Part shown: piece after piece, positions 38,663 to 47,365 of the stretch
Position numbering within the stretch: the stretch's first letter is position 1
Layout of the letters: the number at the start of each line of letters is the position of its first letter
NCBI GenBank assembly: GCA_963722665.1
Contig: CAVRNW010000037.1
Location: forward strand, 53,976-117,975
Direction: 5' to 3'
Origin: Site-B1 sp963722665
GTDB taxonomy: Bacteria > Bacteroidota > Bacteroidia > Flavobacteriales > Flavobacteriaceae
DNA: 64,000 bases
The notes under the pieces: generated by a model
Databases searched by the model: none
What the model was told of the DNA's origin: nothing
Seen by the model: only the letters and a program-made list of their open reading frames with translations
Position numbers and translations under genes: made by a program

Positions 38663-39409
38663 TTATTGTTTACTGAGCTGGTCACTTGTTTTTCCAAATC
38701 GTCTTTCTCTATTTTGATAATCATGTAAGGCTAAATACAGTTCCTCTTTTGTAAAATCGGGCCAAAGCACATCTGTAAAATACATTTCTGCATAGGCTAT
38801 TTGCCATAATAAAAAATTACTGATACGCTGCTCACCACTCGTTCTGATAAGCAAATCCACATCTGGTAAATTTCGCGTGTAAAGATGCTCATTTATTATG
38901 GTTTCATCAATATTTTCGGGCGAAATTATATTATTTTTAACTTTATTCCCAATTTCTTTGACAGCGTGAACTAATTCTTCTCTGGAACCATAGCTAAGAG
39001 CGAGGGTTAATGTCATTCTAGAGTTATTCTTTGTTCTCTCAATGACATCCATCAATTCTTCTAAAACCTTTTTTGGTAATAGGTTTAATTTGCCTATTGC
39101 GTTTAGTTTAATATTGTTATCCTGTAATTTGTCAATTTCTTTTCTTAAAGAAGAAACAAGAAGTTTCATTAAAGTATCAACCTCAAATTTTGGTCTTTTC
39201 CAGTTTTCGGTTGAAAATGCATATAGTGTTAAATTCTCTATTCCAATTTCTGCAGAAGCTTCTACCACTTCTCTTACCGCTCTAGACCCTTTTTCATGTC
39301 CAATGGTTCGAAGTAACCCTTTTTGTTTTGCCCATCTTCCGTTACCATCCATTATTATGGCAATGTGCTTTGGCAATTTTTCGGTATTTATTTGACTTTT
39401 TAAATCCAC
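38663..39409 (-). CDS. uppS: Isoprenyl transferase (undecaprenyl diphosphate synthase)
   Basis: A cis-prenyltransferase that makes the C55 carrier for cell-wall and glycan synthesis. The catalytic motif IAIIMDGNGRWAKQKG holds the metal-binding Asp (D21), and the C-terminal RTSGEQRISNFLLWQ is diagnostic. An upstream ATG at 39445 would overlap porG by 32 nt; the GTG at 39409-39407 lies 4 nt after the porG stop and yields the usual short N-terminus (MDLKSQINTEKLPKH), giving 248 residues. Confidence 0.96.
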   Translation of the reverse strand: MDLKSQINTEKLPKHIAIIMDGNGRWAKQKGLLRTIGHEKGSRAVREVVEASAEIGIENLTLYAFSTENWKRPKFEVDTLMKLLVSSLRKEIDKLQDNNIKLNAIGKLNLLPKKVLEELMDVIERTKNNSRMTLTLALSYGSREELVHAVKEIGNKVKNNIISPENIDETIINEHLYTRNLPDVDLLIRTSGEQRISNFLLWQIAYAEMYFTDVLWPDFTKEELYLALHDYQNRERRFGKTSDQLSKQ

Positions 39410-39413
39410 TTTC

Positions 39414-40106
39414 TTAAAAATTACAATAACAGGGTTTCCTGCCAAAAGTATAGGTTATAGTTGCTCCGGTAAAAACATACCAGTCGTTGTTATTTGTGTT
39501 CCCAATACCATAAGTGTCAATTAGATCATTGTCATCTGGTAAACTTCCATCCAACTTATCCGAAAAAGTATATCGTGCACCTATTTCTACAGCAAAAATA
39601 ATGTTTTCTGTAATAGTAGTTTTAAAACCTAACACCATAGGAATTCCATAAGCATTGCTATTGGTATTTTCATAAATTCTCGTACCACCATTGTTGTAAT
39701 AATAATTCTCAAAATTAGCGAAAGTTATTCCAGTAAATAAATAAGGTGTTGATTTATTTCCGCCTTCATGTAAATTAAAATCTAAAAAGGTAAATTCTAT
39801 ACCTGCTGAAAGTTCTGTAATATTATTCTTAAAACTAAAATCCCTTTGTTGTCTTCTGGGATCATCAGATTCTGAATCTAAACCTTCCAGATCAGTCACG
39901 ATTAATGAAAATCTAAGAGAATGTCTAGGGCTTCTATTCCACTTGTAAATTGCACCAAAAGCTGGTTGATTTGGTGAAATATATTTTGTTGATCCAATAT
40001 CACCAATAAAATTGCTTCCGCCGGCAAATATTCCAATTTCATGGATTTGTCCTGAGCAAAAAGTATAGTTGAAAATGATTATCAAAAATATGGTTAAATA
40101 CCTCAT
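39414..40106 (-). CDS. porG: DUF6089 / PorG-like outer-membrane protein of the type IX secretion system
   Basis: A 230-residue protein with a signal peptide (ending FCSGQ) and a beta-barrel-like mature part beginning HEIGIFAGGSNFIGDIG, typical of DUF6089. In Porphyromonas gingivalis PorG is the outer-membrane anchor of the PorK/PorN rings and lies next to uppS and bamA; the order here is the same. The barrel ends in an aromatic strand plus two Cys (KPCYCNF). Symbol assigned from family and synteny. Confidence 0.78.
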   Translation of the reverse strand: MRYLTIFLIIIFNYTFCSGQIHEIGIFAGGSNFIGDIGSTKYISPNQPAFGAIYKWNRSPRHSLRFSLIVTDLEGLDSESDDPRRQQRDFSFKNNITELSAGIEFTFLDFNLHEGGNKSTPYLFTGITFANFENYYYNNGGTRIYENTNSNAYGIPMVLGFKTTITENIIFAVEIGARYTFSDKLDGSLPDDNDLIDTYGIGNTNNNDWYVFTGATITYTFGRKPCYCNF

Positions 40107-40123
40107 TAAAATTTAAAAGTTTG

Positions 40124-40155
40124 CAAATATAATAATTAAGAACTGCCTAAATCAA
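40124..40155 (-). promoter_or_regulatory. Predicted promoter of the porG-uppS-bamA operon
   Basis: Minus strand: TTG (40155-40153), 21 nt, TATATTTG (40131-40124), about 17 nt before the porG ATG at 40106. The -7 box is an exact match; the -33 box is only partial. Confidence 0.5.
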
Positions 40156-40205
40156 TTAGTTGCTAATTGTCTATGAGATAAACAAAAATTCTTACAATTT
40201 ATTGC

Positions 40206-41090
40206 CTAATTACGCTTGTCTTCTCCCCAGAGTAATTTTTTTCGAAGTGTTCTTAAAAAGCTTTCATTTTTTAGTTCAATCATCCTGATCTTAAAATCAG
40301 CTTTCTTAATTACAATAATGGTCTCATTTTCCAGCGTAGCAATTCTTGAGTCTAATGATACCAAGTAGTTGTCTTCTCTGCCACTTATTTTTAATTTGAT
40401 TTCGGTTTTATCCGGAATGACCAGAGGTCTGGCATTTAAATTATGAGGAGCAATTGGTGTGAGGACAATACTATTGGATCCGGGAGTAATGACAGGTCCA
40501 CCACAACTTAAAGAATATCCGGTAGATCCAGTTGGTGTTGAAATGATTAACCCATCTGCCCAATATGAAGTAAGGTATTCGTCATCCAATTGTGTTTGTA
40601 CCGTTATCATGGAAGTTGTATTCTTTCGGCTAACGGCTATCTCATTGAGCGCAAAATTTAATTCTTTGAGGTCCTTATTTACAGGATTCGTTTCAATTTG
40701 GAGAAGTGACCTTTCAGAAATGTTGTAATCATTACTGAAAATACTGGTCAATGCTGCTTCAATTTCATCATCCTGGATTGTCGCAAGAAAACCTAATCGG
40801 CCTGTATTTATACCAACTATAGGAATCCCCGAATCTTTGACGTAGGTAATGGCCCTTAAAATTGTTCCATCACCTCCTACACTTATTAACAGGTCAAAAG
40901 AGTTGTCTATTTTAGAATAAGTTTTAAAATTTTCATACTCTTTTGAAATAACTTTTTTTGATTTTAAAAGAGAAAAATACTCTTCTTCAACAAAGACATC
41001 TGCTCCTTTTTTTAACAGGAAATTATATAGTATATTAATGGATTCTCCCGAAGTATTATGATAGAATTGTCCAAAAATTGCAACCTTCAT
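40206..41090 (-). CDS. nadK: NAD kinase
   Basis: A 294-residue enzyme that phosphorylates NAD to NADP. The GGDGT motif is at 72-76, followed by the NTGRLGFLA motif and a glycine-rich TPTGSTGYSLSCGGP segment. It starts 4 nt after the stop of the CBS-domain gene, so the two are probably coupled. 99 bp separate it from porG downstream. Confidence 0.97.
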   Translation of the reverse strand: MKVAIFGQFYHNTSGESINILYNFLLKKGADVFVEEEYFSLLKSKKVISKEYENFKTYSKIDNSFDLLISVGGDGTILRAITYVKDSGIPIVGINTGRLGFLATIQDDEIEAALTSIFSNDYNISERSLLQIETNPVNKDLKELNFALNEIAVSRKNTTSMITVQTQLDDEYLTSYWADGLIISTPTGSTGYSLSCGGPVITPGSNSIVLTPIAPHNLNARPLVIPDKTEIKLKISGREDNYLVSLDSRIATLENETIIVIKKADFKIRMIELKNESFLRTLRKKLLWGEDKRN

Positions 41091-41094
41091 TCAA

Positions 41095-41751
41095 TTATAT
41101 GTTAAGATATTTATTCAAATAATCAGATCGTTCTTTTAAGTTTTCCAAATAGGTATCTTCTTCATGACCGGATACTATATTATAACTGTAACGCCTGAAG
41201 GATTGAATAATATCATTTAGTCCTGTATTGCCAATCTTTATTATAATTTGAGCCACATCTTTTTCCATTTTGGAAATAAAACAACCCAGTACTTTACCAT
41301 CATTGGATTCCACTATCTGACTTATTTCACTAAATGAAAAATCATTTATCCCTTTTTCAACAATAAGGATGCCACCTGGTTCAGAGAAGAATGGGGTTTC
41401 GCTAAAAAGGCCAATAATGTCTTTCAATTCATAATACCCTAAATATTGATTATTGTCGTTCAATACAGGCATAATATTGGATGAATTTTCAGCAAAAGCT
41501 TCTAATATATCAAGCCAATTAGTATTTTTTCTAACATAAAAGCCACTTAATGCATATTTGTATTCATCAATTGACTTATCGGCATCAAAACAGTAAGCAT
41601 CGTTTTCAGATAAGCATCCAACATAAATACCGTCATTTTCTACAGGAATATGAGAATAAGTGAATTGATTGAACAAAAGTTTCAATTCTCGACATTTTAA
41701 ACTGCTCTTTATCGGTTTTAAATCATTTATAATATAATCGGAAAGATTCAT
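41095..41751 (-). CDS. CBS domain-containing protein
   Basis: A 218-residue soluble protein with two CBS motifs in the N-terminal 130 residues (FNQFTYSHIPVENDGIYVG and SNIMPVLNDNNQYLGYYE), which typically bind adenine nucleotides. The C-terminal region (GGILIVEKGINDFSFSEIS) looks like a small ACT-like domain. It is cotranscribed with nadK; a regulatory link to NAD(P) or adenylate levels is an inference. Confidence 0.9.
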   Translation of the reverse strand: MNLSDYIINDLKPIKSSLKCRELKLLFNQFTYSHIPVENDGIYVGCLSENDAYCFDADKSIDEYKYALSGFYVRKNTNWLDILEAFAENSSNIMPVLNDNNQYLGYYELKDIIGLFSETPFFSEPGGILIVEKGINDFSFSEISQIVESNDGKVLGCFISKMEKDVAQIIIKIGNTGLNDIIQSFRRYSYNIVSGHEEDTYLENLKERSDYLNKYLNI

Positions 41752-41835
41752 GGCGTATTAAATTATATGCAAATTAATCAAAAAAATACCACAATAAGCG
41801 TTCCGTAGTTTGTATTTTTGACCAAAATTCCATTA

Positions 41836-42549
41836 ATGACAAAATTAAGCGTAAATATTAATAAGATAGCTACGTTACGCAACTCCAGAGGAGGTGATGT
41901 CCCAAATGTGGTTGAGTTTGCTAAAGATGTTCAACGTTTTGGAGCAGAAGGAGTTACAGTTCATCCACGTCCAGATGAAAGGCATATTCGCTATCAGGAT
42001 GTCTTTGACTTAAAACCAGTTGTATTTACGGAGTTTAATATTGAGGGTAATCCTATAAAAAAGTTTATCGATTTAGTTCTTAAAGTACAACCAACTCAAG
42101 TTACTCTTGTTCCTGATTCTGTTGATGCCATAACAAGCAATGCCGGTTGGGACACCATTAAGCACAAAGCTCTTTTAATTGACATTATCAAGGAATTCCA
42201 GCAAAATAATATCAGGACCTCTATTTTTGTAGATCCTGTTTTAACTCAAATTGAAGGAGCAAAAGCAACAGGGACAGATAGAATAGAATTATATACCGAA
42301 ACTTTTGCACATCAGTATGGTCTTGGAAATAAAGAAGCTGTAAAACCTTTTGCAGAATGTGCAGAACTAGCAAATAATATTGGTTTGGGTGTTAATGCCG
42401 GACATGATCTATCGTTGGATAATATCAAATTCTTTAAAGAAAATATTCCAGGGTTATTAGAAGTCTCCATCGGCCACGCGTTAATTGTTGAAAGTTTGTA
42501 TTTGGGTATTGAGAATGTTATAAATATGTATTTACATAAGCTGAAGTAA
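41836..42549 (+). CDS. pdxJ: Pyridoxine 5'-phosphate synthase
   Basis: A 237-residue TIM-barrel enzyme that joins aminoacetone phosphate and deoxyxylulose 5-phosphate in de novo vitamin B6 synthesis. Motifs: LSVNINKIATLRNSRGG at the start and TVHPRPDERHI (41-51). The frame extends to a TTG at 41818, but the ATG at 41836 matches the family N-terminus, and a TATTTTTG box (41813-41820) overlaps the TTG. Its stop overlaps the next ATG (TAATG). It is divergent from the CBS/nadK operon. Confidence 0.96.
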   Translation: MTKLSVNINKIATLRNSRGGDVPNVVEFAKDVQRFGAEGVTVHPRPDERHIRYQDVFDLKPVVFTEFNIEGNPIKKFIDLVLKVQPTQVTLVPDSVDAITSNAGWDTIKHKALLIDIIKEFQQNNIRTSIFVDPVLTQIEGAKATGTDRIELYTETFAHQYGLGNKEAVKPFAECAELANNIGLGVNAGHDLSLDNIKFFKENIPGLLEVSIGHALIVESLYLGIENVINMYLHKLK

Positions 42550-43319
42550 TGCGGGTACTTCATTCAAATATTTATGGGCAGGGCAAACCATTTATAATCT
42601 TACATGGTTTTTTAGGAATGAGTGATAACTGGAAATCTCTTGGAATGCAGTTTGGAGACTTGGGATTTGAAATGCATTTGGTAGATCAGAGAAATCACGG
42701 AAAAAGTTTTCATGATGATCACTTTAATTATGAATATCTGGTAGAAGACCTAAAATATTACTGTAGTGTACATGATTTGAAAGATGTTATTTTCTTAGGT
42801 CACTCCATGGGCGGAAAGACAGCCATGTTATTGGCCGCTACCTACCCCGAACTTGTTTCAAAATTGATCATTGCCGATATTGCTCCAAGGTTTTACCCAA
42901 GGCACCATCAAGATATCCTAAATGGATTATCTGCATTGGACTTTAGCAAAATAAAGTCAAGAAATGAAGCTGAAGATATCTTAAAAAAATATGTTCGGCA
43001 TTTCCCAACAAGACAATTCCTTCTCAAGAATGTGTACTGGAAAGAAAAGGGTAAATTAGACTTAAGAATTAATCTGGAAGCCTTAATGGAGAATATTGAT
43101 GAAGTTGGGGAAGCACTTCCCAATTATATGAAATTTGATGGCGACACTTTGTTTTTGAAGGGAGACAGATCAGAATATATAACAGATCAAGATGAGAAAA
43201 GTATTAAGCTTCAATTTCCAAATGTTAAAATAAGGACCATCAAAAATGCTGGTCACTGGTTGCATGCTGAGAACCCGGAAGACTTTTTCAATACAGTTGT
43301 CCAATTCATTCAAGAATAA
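42549..43319 (+). CDS. Alpha/beta-fold hydrolase (YbfF-like)
   Basis: A 256-residue cytoplasmic hydrolase. The oxyanion HG (19-20), nucleophile S86 in GHSMGG, and catalytic H236 in NAGHWLHAENP are visible, and DIAPRFYPRHH after the nucleophile strand resembles the YbfF esterase subgroup. Substrate unknown. Translation is probably coupled to pdxJ through a one-base stop/start overlap. Confidence 0.92.
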   Translation: MRVLHSNIYGQGKPFIILHGFLGMSDNWKSLGMQFGDLGFEMHLVDQRNHGKSFHDDHFNYEYLVEDLKYYCSVHDLKDVIFLGHSMGGKTAMLLAATYPELVSKLIIADIAPRFYPRHHQDILNGLSALDFSKIKSRNEAEDILKKYVRHFPTRQFLLKNVYWKEKGKLDLRINLEALMENIDEVGEALPNYMKFDGDTLFLKGDRSEYITDQDEKSIKLQFPNVKIRTIKNAGHWLHAENPEDFFNTVVQFIQE

Positions 43320-43347
43320 TATTGTATTTTTAAAAAAAAACATAATC

Positions 43348-43701
43348 ATGAAACTTATCGTTAGACTCTTATTAAATGCTGTAGCCGTAATTATTCTTGC
43401 TAAAGTTTTAAATGGTGTTCATGTAGATAGTTATTTGACCGCTGTGATTGTAGCTGTCGTGTTATCCATTCTTAATTTACTGGTAAAACCTTTTCTGATA
43501 ATTCTTACTTTACCTATTACGATTTTAACACTGGGTTTATTCTTATTGGTTGTCAATGCCTTGATCATTTTATTAGCCGATAAATTAATTGACGGATTCT
43601 CAGTAAATAGTATCTGGACGGCAATTTTATTTAGTATTCTGTTATCCATTCTCCAATCATTATTGCATTCTATTCTTAAAGAAGACACAAAACGAACATA
43701 A
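43348..43701 (+). CDS. Phage holin family / DUF360-type small membrane protein
   Basis: A 117-residue protein with four hydrophobic helices, including the repeated NLLVKPFLIILTLPITILTLGLF segment that defines this family. Despite the database name 'phage holin family' there is no phage context, and it is a widely conserved chromosomal protein of unknown function. The ATG at 43348 gives the standard length; the frame extends upstream into the hydrolase gene without a better start. Confidence 0.88.
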   Translation: MKLIVRLLLNAVAVIILAKVLNGVHVDSYLTAVIVAVVLSILNLLVKPFLIILTLPITILTLGLFLLVVNALIILLADKLIDGFSVNSIWTAILFSILLSILQSLLHSILKEDTKRT

Positions 43702-43717
43702 ATTCAAGATATTAAAC

Positions 43718-43748
43718 TTTGTAAGGTCTGTAAAATGTTGTAATTTTG
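43718..43748 (+). promoter_or_regulatory. Predicted promoter of tig
   Basis: TTTG (43718-43721), exactly 19 nt, TAATTTTG (43741-43748): a perfect Bacteroidota consensus. Transcription would start near 43755, about 28 nt before the trigger factor ATG at 43783. Confidence 0.8.
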
Positions 43749-43782
43749 CAGGCTAAATTTTAGGTTACTTAATTTTTTACAA

Positions 43783-45114
43783 ATGAATATTACATTAGAA
43801 AACATTGACCCTTTAAATGCTGTGGTAAAGGTTGATATAGAGAAAAAGGACTATAGCGATAAGGTTGAGAAAATATTATCTGACTACAGGAAAACAGCAA
43901 ATATTCCCGGTTTTAGAAAAGGCCATGTACCTATGGTAATGGTTAAAAAACAATATGGGAAAGCCGTTCTGGTTGATGAAGTGAATAAATTGCTTCAGGA
44001 CGCTTTAAACAAATACCTTACCGAAGAAAAGCTGGATGTTTTAGGAAATCCTTTGCCAAAACAACAAGATGATTTGGACTGGAACTCTGATGTCTTTTCT
44101 TTTGAATTCGAATTAGGTTTAGCACCAGCATTTGAAGTTAAACTAAAAAGCAAAAAAGCTATTACTCATTACAACATAGTTGCAGATAAAAAAATGATCG
44201 ATGATCAGATCAAAAATATCCAGAAGCAATATGGTAAGTTAGTATCTCTAAAAGTTGTTGATAAGGATAGTGAGATTGTCGGGACCTTCAAAAATGAAGA
44301 AAAAGAAATTGAAAATACTGTGACTTTAACTTTAGATAAGTTTAAGAGTAAATCCACTGAAAAGAAATTTATCGGGGCAAAAGTTGGAGATGTGATCGAA
44401 CTGAAAACAAAAGGTTTGTACAACGATGATCATGATCTTATGCATGCTTTAAAGGTAGCTCACGATGATGCTCATGGATTAGATATAAAAGTAAGCTTTA
44501 CAATAACTGAGATCAATAAACGTGAATTGGCTGATCTTGATCAGGAGTTATTTGATAAATTATTTGGCAAAGATGTTGTAAAATCTGCTACAGAACTTAA
44601 AGCAAAGATCAAAGAAGATGCAGAAAAGCAGTTTGTTCAGCAATCCGATCAGAAATTACTGAATGATGTAACTGAGCATTTAGTTGATTCAACAAAGTTC
44701 GATCTTCCGGCAGAATTCTTACAAAAATGGATTCAAAATTCAGGAGAGCAGCCATTAGATGAAAATCAGGCCAAAGAAGAATATGATAAGTCAGAAAAAG
44801 GATTGCGTTATCAATTAATTGAAGGCAAGTTAATGCAGGATAATGGTATCAAAGTTGATTTTGAAGACGTAAAAGAAAGTGCAAAGGCAATGATAAAAGT
44901 TCAAATGGCTCAATTTGGACAGATGAATCCATCTGATAAGGAAATTGAAGATATTACGGCAAGAGTGTTGACAAACCAGGATGAAGTTAAACGTATTTCT
45001 GAACAGGTAGTAAGTCAAAAACTATTGGCTTTATACAAAGAAAAAGGTAACATTAAAACTAAAGAAATTACATACGAAAACTTTGTGAAAGAAGTTTATG
45101 GTGACAAAAAATAA
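43783..45114 (+). CDS. tig: Trigger factor
   Basis: A 443-residue ribosome-associated chaperone. The ribosome-binding signature is visible as ANIPGFRKGHVPMVM (about 45-59). The middle PPIase domain is weakly conserved, as usual in Bacteroidota, and a helical C-terminal domain follows. It binds nascent chains at the exit tunnel. The clpP-clpX genes follow, as in many bacteria, after a hairpin. Confidence 0.96.
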   Translation: MNITLENIDPLNAVVKVDIEKKDYSDKVEKILSDYRKTANIPGFRKGHVPMVMVKKQYGKAVLVDEVNKLLQDALNKYLTEEKLDVLGNPLPKQQDDLDWNSDVFSFEFELGLAPAFEVKLKSKKAITHYNIVADKKMIDDQIKNIQKQYGKLVSLKVVDKDSEIVGTFKNEEKEIENTVTLTLDKFKSKSTEKKFIGAKVGDVIELKTKGLYNDDHDLMHALKVAHDDAHGLDIKVSFTITEINKRELADLDQELFDKLFGKDVVKSATELKAKIKEDAEKQFVQQSDQKLLNDVTEHLVDSTKFDLPAEFLQKWIQNSGEQPLDENQAKEEYDKSEKGLRYQLIEGKLMQDNGIKVDFEDVKESAKAMIKVQMAQFGQMNPSDKEIEDITARVLTNQDEVKRISEQVVSQKLLALYKEKGNIKTKEITYENFVKEVYGDKK

Positions 45115-45144
45115 ACAATCTTTTATAGAATAAATCATTATATT

Positions 45145-45180
45145 TAGGCGTTGAATTATAAGAGTTCAACGCCTATTTGT
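45145..45180 (+). terminator. Hairpin between tig and clpP
   Basis: A perfect 11-bp inverted repeat, taggcgttgaa (45145-45155) and ttcaacgccta (45165-45175), then atttgttct. The T tract is short, so it may act as an attenuator allowing read-through into clpP. Confidence 0.7.
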
Positions 45181-45205
45181 TCTAATCAAATATTAAAAAT
45201 ACACA

Positions 45206-45880
45206 ATGGATTACGGAAAAGAATTTGAAAAATTCGCAATAAAGGATCAAGGGATTAGCAGTACTTACTACAACAAAATTATGAGTAGTATGTATCCAAC
45301 AAATTTAACACCAAACATTATAGAAGAGCGGCAAATGAACATTGCCATTTTTGATGTTTTTTCCCGGTTAATGATGGACAGGATCATATTTATGGGTACT
45401 GGTATAAATGATCAGGTTGCAAACATAATTCAGGCACAATTATTGTTTTTGGAAAGCACAGACTCCTCGAAAGACATACAAATTTATATTAACTCACCTG
45501 GAGGAAGTGTTTATGCAGGTCTAGGAATTTACGATACCATGCAATTTATAAAGCCGGATGTAGCAACTATTTGTACAGGTATGGCTGCATCTATGGGTGC
45601 TGTTTTACTGTGTGCCGGAGCTAAAGGGAAACGTAGCGGATTAACCCACTCAAGAGTTATGATCCACCAACCATTAGGTGGAGCACAAGGACAAGCTAGT
45701 GATATAGAGATTACAGCTCGTGAGATCCTTATTTTAAAAGAAGAATTATATAAAATAATAAGTAAGCATTCAGGTCAGGATTACGACAAAGTTTATGCTG
45801 ACAGTGATCGGGATTATTGGATGAAATCTGACAAAGCCAAAGAATATGGCATGATTGATGAAATCTTGGTTAGAGAGTAA
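45206..45880 (+). CDS. clpP: ATP-dependent Clp protease proteolytic subunit
   Basis: A 224-residue serine protease subunit. Catalytic S129 (GMAASMGA) and H154 (RVMIHQPLGG) are present, and the INSPGGSVYAG loop lies at 95-105. It forms the tetradecameric chamber for ClpX. The N-terminus is about 25 residues longer than in enterobacterial mature ClpP, consistent with a propeptide. clpX follows 9 nt downstream. Confidence 0.97.
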   Translation: MDYGKEFEKFAIKDQGISSTYYNKIMSSMYPTNLTPNIIEERQMNIAIFDVFSRLMMDRIIFMGTGINDQVANIIQAQLLFLESTDSSKDIQIYINSPGGSVYAGLGIYDTMQFIKPDVATICTGMAASMGAVLLCAGAKGKRSGLTHSRVMIHQPLGGAQGQASDIEITAREILILKEELYKIISKHSGQDYDKVYADSDRDYWMKSDKAKEYGMIDEILVRE

Positions 45881-45889
45881 AAATAAAGT

Positions 45890-47122
45890 ATGGCAAAGGA
45901 AATATTAGAATGTTCATTTTGTGGTAGAAAAAAGCCGGAAACCAATTTATTGATTGCCGGGTTGGATGCTCATATTTGTGACAGATGTATCGAACAGGCT
46001 CATGGTATTGTTTTGGAGGAATCCAAAGATTTGAGCAGTAATGATCTATCAGCAGAGTTAAAATTAAAAAAACCTCAGAAAATAAAAGACTTTTTGGATG
46101 AGTATGTTATAGGTCAGGAGCATACTAAAAAGGTTATGTCAGTTGCTGTTTATAATCATTATAAACGATTGTTGCAGCAACCTACAGATGATGATATTGA
46201 AATTCAAAAAAGTAATATCATTATGGTTGGGCAAACAGGAACTGGAAAGACCTTGATAGCTAAGACCATTTCAAAAATGTTGAATGTTCCTTTGGCAATA
46301 GTTGATGCGACCGTTCTAACTGAAGCCGGATATGTTGGAGAGGATGTTGAAAGTATTTTAACACGATTGCTTCAAGCGGCTGATTATAACTTAGATAAAG
46401 CTCAGAAAGGGATTGTTTTTATTGATGAGATCGATAAGATCGCCCGAAAAAGTGATAATCCATCCATTACCAGAGATGTTTCGGGAGAAGGTGTTCAGCA
46501 AGCCTTGTTGAAGTTATTAGAAGGTACTGTTGTAAACGTGCCACCTAAAGGAGGTCGTAAACATCCGGATCAAAAATTCATAGAAGTCAATACCGAAAAT
46601 ATACTCTTTATTGCAGGTGGTGCTTTTGATGGGATCGAACGTCATATTTCAAAACGATTGAATATGCAAGCCGTTGGCTACAGTGCTTCCAAAGCAGAAG
46701 AAGTTGTCGACAGGCATAATTTATTGCAATATATTATTCCAAAGGATTTAAAGGATTATGGCTTAATTCCTGAAATTATAGGTCGTTTACCTGTATTAAC
46801 CTATATGGACCCATTAGATGCCAATACTTTGAGAGCTATCTTAACAGAACCTAAAAATGCGATAATCAAACAATACAAGAAGTTGTTTGATATGGATGGT
46901 ATTAATTTCACAATTACAGATGGCGCATTAGATTTTATTGTAAACAAAGCAATAGAATATAAATTAGGCGCTCGTGGATTGCGTTCATTATGTGAAGAGA
47001 TCTTAACTGATGCCATGTTTGAAATGCCAAGTAATAATGAAACAAAACTTAATGTTACTAAGTCTTATGCCGAAAACAAAATAACTAAAACAACTTTAAA
47101 GAAATTAAAAGCGGTGTCTTAG
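45890..47122 (+). CDS. clpX: ATP-dependent Clp protease ATP-binding subunit ClpX
   Basis: A 410-residue AAA+ unfoldase. The zinc-binding domain has C8, C11, C30 and C33; Walker A GQTGTGKT is at 114-121, Walker B is GIVFIDEIDKIA, and the GAFDGIERHI and GARGLRS (sensor 2) segments follow. The last 60 codons are repeated in degraded form 2.4 kb downstream. A terminator follows at 47142. Confidence 0.98.
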   Translation: MAKEILECSFCGRKKPETNLLIAGLDAHICDRCIEQAHGIVLEESKDLSSNDLSAELKLKKPQKIKDFLDEYVIGQEHTKKVMSVAVYNHYKRLLQQPTDDDIEIQKSNIIMVGQTGTGKTLIAKTISKMLNVPLAIVDATVLTEAGYVGEDVESILTRLLQAADYNLDKAQKGIVFIDEIDKIARKSDNPSITRDVSGEGVQQALLKLLEGTVVNVPPKGGRKHPDQKFIEVNTENILFIAGGAFDGIERHISKRLNMQAVGYSASKAEEVVDRHNLLQYIIPKDLKDYGLIPEIIGRLPVLTYMDPLDANTLRAILTEPKNAIIKQYKKLFDMDGINFTITDGALDFIVNKAIEYKLGARGLRSLCEEILTDAMFEMPSNNETKLNVTKSYAENKITKTTLKKLKAVS

Positions 47123-47141
47123 AAAATAAATAATATTGGAC

Positions 47142-47175
47142 AAAAAAACCACGCTATTTGCGTGGTTTTTTATTT
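47142..47175 (+). terminator. Rho-independent terminator after clpX
   Basis: Inverted repeat aaaaaaccacgc (47143-47154) and gcgtggtttttt (47160-47171) around a 5-nt loop, with T/A tracts on both sides; it may also end the convergent lipoprotein transcript. A near-identical copy lies at 49549-49576. Confidence 0.9.
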
Positions 47176-47198
47176 TAATTGGTATGCCTATTTACAAT

Positions 47199-47339
47199 TT
47201 ATGCATGCTTGTTAATTTGAATATTAGTTTCTGTTTTAGCTTTTGCATCTGTTTTGCAATATCTTTTTTTACAACTCCAACTACTTCCGCAAGAGCTTAC
47301 TAAAAAAAGTAATCCAATAGCAAGAATTAATTTTTTCAT
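47199..47339 (-). CDS. Small lipoprotein (46 residues), hypothetical
   Basis: An ATG at 47339 (minus) opens a 46-codon frame ending at TAA (47201-47199). The product has a lipoprotein signal (MKKLILAIGLLFLVSSC; lipobox VSSC) and a short Cys/Lys-rich mature part (CGSSWSCKKRYCKTDAKAK). It lies 26 nt after the stop of the OmpA-family gene and is probably cotranscribed with it. Tiny lipoproteins of this type are easily missed in annotation. A decayed copy lies at about 49597-49640, lacking the 5' half. Confidence 0.7.
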   Translation of the reverse strand: MKKLILAIGLLFLVSSCGSSWSCKKRYCKTDAKAKTETNIQINKHA

Positions 47340-47365
47340 TGTATATATAGTATTGATTAATATCC

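Noticed and set aside
43348..43701. Prophage remnant because of the 'phage holin family' name
   Set aside because: No other phage gene is near and the family is a general chromosomal membrane protein.
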